Source: Bdellovibrionales bacterium (GTDB lineage: Bacteria > Bdellovibrionota > Bacteriovoracia > Bacteriovoracales > Bacteriovoracaceae). From it: 8,348 nucleotides of DNA. The DNA is taken from positions 5,798 through 14,145 of the forward strand of contig JAHFAA010000044.1 in the NCBI GenBank assembly GCA_023250775.1, read 5' to 3'. A program made the translations under genes and the position numbers. Each line of letters starts with the position of its first letter. Positions within the stretch are counted from its first letter, which is position 1. The notes beneath the pieces are model-generated. The model did no database searches, was not told the origin of the DNA, and saw only the letters and a program-made list of their open reading frames with translations. Positions 6,267 to 8,348 of this stretch are shown piece after piece.

Positions 6267-7103
6267 TTACTTTTCTAGTTGCTTATAGAGTAGCTGAACT
6301 TTTTCTAAATTGAAAGTTTCAGCACGGGCCTGGAGATTAAGATTTAGGGCCGTGAATGCCGCTTGAATGATCTCGGTGGGATAATGTGTCCGCAAGACAC
6401 TTTGGATTTGTTTTCGTCGATGTTGAAACATTTTGCGTAAAAAGGCTTCGTACGAGGGGTAGCTGTTCATGGGCAAGACCGGATTTTGGCGCTTGGTGAA
6501 GCTTAGAACGACAGAATCAACTTTAGGCGGCGGTACAAAAGCGCCTGGTGGAACCTTGACTTTGAGTTTGATATCAAACCAGGTGGCTACCAGAGCGTGG
6601 AGAGAGTTCATTCCATTATGTTGCTCTTTCTTGGGCAGGATTGCCGGCAAAATTCTTTCTCCAACTTCCTTTTGAATCATGAGAGTCATGAAAGTTATGG
6701 AAGGAATTTGAATGAAACGAAGGAGCAGGGGAACACTAATATTATAAGGGAGGTTGGACACGAGCCAAATATTTTCTTGGGGAAATTGTTTTTGCTCAAG
6801 GATCTGACTTAAGTCGAGCAAAAGAGCATCGTCAATAAGCAATTGATCGGGCGTGAGAATATTATCTAGGTACTCTCGCATGCGGGAGTCCTTTTCGATA
6901 CACAAGAGTGGTTTTTGATGGCGTGCGAGCGTTCGAGTTAAGATGCCGGGCCCGGATCCGATTTCTACAATGGCAGAAGCGTGAGCAAGATAATCATGAC
7001 AAATTCCGTTTATGATTTTGTCATCCCTCAAAAAATGCTGGCCCATATTTTTTTTTGCATAGGGTAGCGGTGGGGAACTTTCGGGCCTTGATCGGTTGCT
7101 CAT
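6267..7103 (-). CDS. rsmA: 16S rRNA adenine dimethyltransferase RsmA (KsgA)
   Basis: It uses S-adenosylmethionine to dimethylate two adjacent adenines (A1518 and A1519, E. coli numbering) in helix 45 of 16S rRNA, a late checkpoint of small-subunit assembly. The 278 residues match the family. Motifs: 'NMGQHFLRDD' (19-28), the SAM-binding 'VEIGSGPGILT' (46-56), acidic 'CIEKD' (68-72), catalytic 'SNLPYNIS' (116-123), 'QKEVGERI' (144-151), 'VPPGAFVPPPKVDSVVL' (184-200), and the C-terminal 'FQHRRKQIQ' (226-234). The start ATG at 7103 overlaps the tsaD stop as ATGA, so the two genes are probably translationally coupled. The first ~18 residues are a polar, Pro-rich extension before the conserved region. 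It contains a run of nine A (- strand, 7056-7048) in codons 16-19, and a second in-frame ATG (Met20) follows directly. Confidence 0.96.
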   Translation of the reverse strand: MSNRSRPESSPPLPYAKKNMGQHFLRDDKIINGICHDYLAHASAIVEIGSGPGILTRTLARHQKPLLCIEKDSRMREYLDNILTPDQLLIDDALLLDLSQILEQKQFPQENIWLVSNLPYNISVPLLLRFIQIPSITFMTLMIQKEVGERILPAILPKKEQHNGMNSLHALVATWFDIKLKVKVPPGAFVPPPKVDSVVLSFTKRQNPVLPMNSYPSYEAFLRKMFQHRRKQIQSVLRTHYPTEIIQAAFTALNLNLQARAETFNLEKVQLLYKQLEK

Positions 7104-8176
7104 GCTTTCACGCTTTTTTGAATGTAAGTACTGGTGGCATCGAGAGTCAAAGAATCAGGGTAGGTGAGAATGTTTTGAGGAGTTCTTAGGGCATAGTTGG
7201 CGATCATCGCCCCATTATCGGCACAATATTGAGGTTTTACAAAAAAACATTGAGGAAAGTGAGAGAGAAATTCCCGGCGTAATGCCTGGTTCGCCGCCAC
7301 ACCTCCTCCGAGAATTAAAGGGATATTCTTTTCTGGCGCAAGCATGCGATAGGCGGCCTCTGTTTTTAGACGAAGTGCCTGGATTATTGCCGCTTGATAG
7401 GAAGCACAGAGATCAGCAATAATCGGTCGATTAAGATCTTCAGAATTGGTACACACCAGTGTTGGATCGTGGTCAATCATATTTCGCAGGGCCGTTTTAA
7501 CTCCGGAAAACGACAGCATCGGCTCATTGATATTTTTCAGGCCAATGGGAAATGGAAAACGTTTGGGATCTCCTTTTTGCGCTAACTCGTCAATGATTCT
7601 GCCTGCCGGATATCCGAGCCCCAAAACTTTTCCGCCCTTATCAAAGGCCTCACCGGCGGCATCATCAGTGGTTCCTCCCAAATATTTAAAAGAGGTTGGT
7701 GAAGAAACGAGAAAGAAAGCTGAGTGCCCGCCTGAGACCAAAAGTCCGAGATAAGGATAGGAAATGGCGTCGGTTAAAAAGATCGCCTCCAGATGAGCAA
7801 AAAGATGATTAATCGGATTGAGCGGTTTTTTATGAATCAAGGAAAGAGTTTTTGCGACATTAATTCCGGTGAGTAATGGGCCTAAGAGACCGGGATGGGT
7901 CGTCACTCCAATGTAATCAATCTGGCTTGAGGAAATTTGCGCATCTTTTAAAAGTTCTTCCAGCAAAGGTGCCAATTTCATAAGGTGATTGCGCGCCGCC
8001 AGTTCAGGAACAACACCGCCCCATTTTCGTAAAATTAACTCTTGTGAAAAAGATTTATGGCCCAAGATGCATGGGCGTGAAGAACTTTGACCAGTTGGCC
8101 CTTTCACTAAGGCCATACTTGTATCGTCACAGCTGGTTTCAATTCCAAGAACTATTTTTTCATCGTGCTCGGACAT
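7100..8176 (-). CDS. tsaD: tRNA N6-adenosine threonylcarbamoyltransferase TsaD
   Basis: It transfers the threonylcarbamoyl group to A37 of ANN-decoding tRNAs, working with TsaB and TsaE in the cytosol. From the ATG at 8176 it is 358 residues, close to the usual 335-360. Motifs of the ASKHA/Kae1 fold: 'VLGIETSCDDTSMAL' (9-23), 'GGVVPELAARNH' (53-64), the metal site 'HLFAH' (His124, His128), 'LLVSGGHSAF' (145-154), 'GGTTDDAAGEAFDKGGKVLG' (167-186), 'LSFSGVKTALR' (221-231), 'LGGGVAANQALR' (289-300), and 'CADNGAMIA' (318-326) with Asp320 as third metal ligand. All key residues are present. The frame opens to a TTG at 8209, but that would run 25 nt into the upstream cytochrome gene. The ATG at 8176 has AAGG 6 nt upstream and starts just before the conserved strand, so I prefer it. 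It overlaps rsmA by 4 nt (ATGA). Confidence 0.96.
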   Translation of the reverse strand: MSEHDEKIVLGIETSCDDTSMALVKGPTGQSSSRPCILGHKSFSQELILRKWGGVVPELAARNHLMKLAPLLEELLKDAQISSSQIDYIGVTTHPGLLGPLLTGINVAKTLSLIHKKPLNPINHLFAHLEAIFLTDAISYPYLGLLVSGGHSAFFLVSSPTSFKYLGGTTDDAAGEAFDKGGKVLGLGYPAGRIIDELAQKGDPKRFPFPIGLKNINEPMLSFSGVKTALRNMIDHDPTLVCTNSEDLNRPIIADLCASYQAAIIQALRLKTEAAYRMLAPEKNIPLILGGGVAANQALRREFLSHFPQCFFVKPQYCADNGAMIANYALRTPQNILTYPDSLTLDATSTYIQKSVKA

Positions 8177-8182
8177 GGGCCG

Positions 8183-8186
8183 CCTT
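8183..8186 (-). promoter_or_regulatory. Ribosome binding site deciding the tsaD start (AAGG)
   Basis: On the - strand AAGG lies 6 nt before the ATG at 8176 and overlaps the TAA stop of the cytochrome gene (reads TAAGG). It supports the ATG over the TTG 33 nt further up and suggests the two genes share one mRNA. Confidence 0.6.
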
Positions 8187-8348
8187 ATTCTGCAACATAG
8201 GCAGGACAACCGATCTTTTTATAATTTGCGTTGAATTTTGTTTGATCAAGTGCCCCTGCAAGACCCTTTTCAGTTTTCGCATACCACTCTGGAGATTGGT
8301 CATTGGTGTGACATTCAAGACAAGCATTTTTGATTTGTTCTTTGCGTG
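8185..8348 (-). CDS. c-type cytochrome, C-terminal end only (cut by window edge)
   Basis: The last 53 residues of a gene running in from beyond the window; too short and startless to show as a full reading frame. Translated on the - strand it ends '...GCPAYVAE' with TAA at 8187-8185. It contains 'NACLECHTNDQSPEW' (fragment residues 7-21), with a CXXCH covalent haem-binding motif Cys9-x-x-Cys12-His13. The protein should therefore be exported and haem-loaded in the periplasm. The style 'CLECHTNDQSPEW' close to the C-terminus resembles multihaem cytochromes (for example cytochrome c554-like proteins), but with one motif visible the haem number and partner are unknown. A further Cys lies 8 residues from the end. 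The stop is 8 nt before the tsaD ATG, so this gene is probably the upstream member of the same transcript. Confidence 0.8.
   Translation of the reverse strand, partial: RKEQIKNACLECHTNDQSPEWYAKTEKGLAGALDQTKFNANYKKIGCPAYVAE

Noticed and set aside
7446..7754. 102-codon and 63-codon open frames on the + strand opposite tsaD
   Set aside because: These are antisense shadows of a fully conserved gene, without motifs or start signals.
8177..8209. TTG start at 8209 for TsaD, adding 11 residues 'MSCLCCRIRRP'
   Set aside because: It overlaps the cytochrome reading frame and lacks a good ribosome site. The added residues are not family-like, and the ATG at 8176 has AAGG at 6 nt.
1..8348. CRISPR array, tRNA/rRNA genes, insertion sequences, phage or toxin-antitoxin genes
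   Set aside because: I looked for spaced direct repeats, transposase-like frames, terminal inverted repeats and RNA gene signatures and saw none. Nearly all the sequence is accounted for by ordinary coding genes.

Overview
The window is 8,348 bases of gene-dense bacterial chromosome. It holds eleven protein-coding genes, two of them cut by the window edges. I count only about 85 non-coding bases in six short gaps (6 to 30 nt). I see no RNA gene, mobile element, CRISPR array or prophage. The housekeeping genes (hpt, smpB, rsmA, tsaD), a signal-peptide-bearing outer-membrane barrel and a CXXCH cytochrome point to a Gram-negative, diderm, respiring bacterium with moderate GC. The divergent uracil phosphoribosyltransferase, the FadL-like barrel and the unfamiliar hypothetical proteins give an impression of Bdellovibrionota or a related former delta-proteobacterial group. 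That placement is inference, not shown by the sequence.

Left block, + strand, 1-3031: the 3' part of a uracil-phosphoribosyltransferase-like gene, then hpt, a GHMP-family sugar kinase, and an unrecognised 315-residue protein with a four-cysteine cluster. Gaps are 20 and 9 nt, and the last pair overlaps by 11 nt, so this reads as one operon of nucleobase salvage plus a small-molecule kinase and an unknown partner.

Middle block, 3028-4476: a small unknown membrane protein on the - strand shares its stop tetranucleotide CTAG with the left operon. It diverges, across about 30 nt, from a + strand 304-residue membrane protein of the CaCA (sodium/calcium exchanger) fold. The ion-binding signature residues of that protein are largely replaced.

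Right block, - strand, 8348 down to 4483: a c-type cytochrome (C-terminal end only), tsaD, rsmA, a FadL-like outer-membrane protein and smpB. The joins are 8 nt, an ATGA overlap, 12 nt and a TAATG overlap, so the five genes look co-transcribed and partly translationally coupled. Three of them serve translation: tRNA t6A37 modification, 16S rRNA dimethylation and trans-translation. The outer-membrane protein between rsmA and smpB is the odd member.

Nothing here looks like a defence or mobile system. The best leads are the exchanger with lost carboxylates, the cysteine-cluster protein beside the GHMP kinase, and the altered base-recognition loop of the uracil phosphoribosyltransferase homologue.
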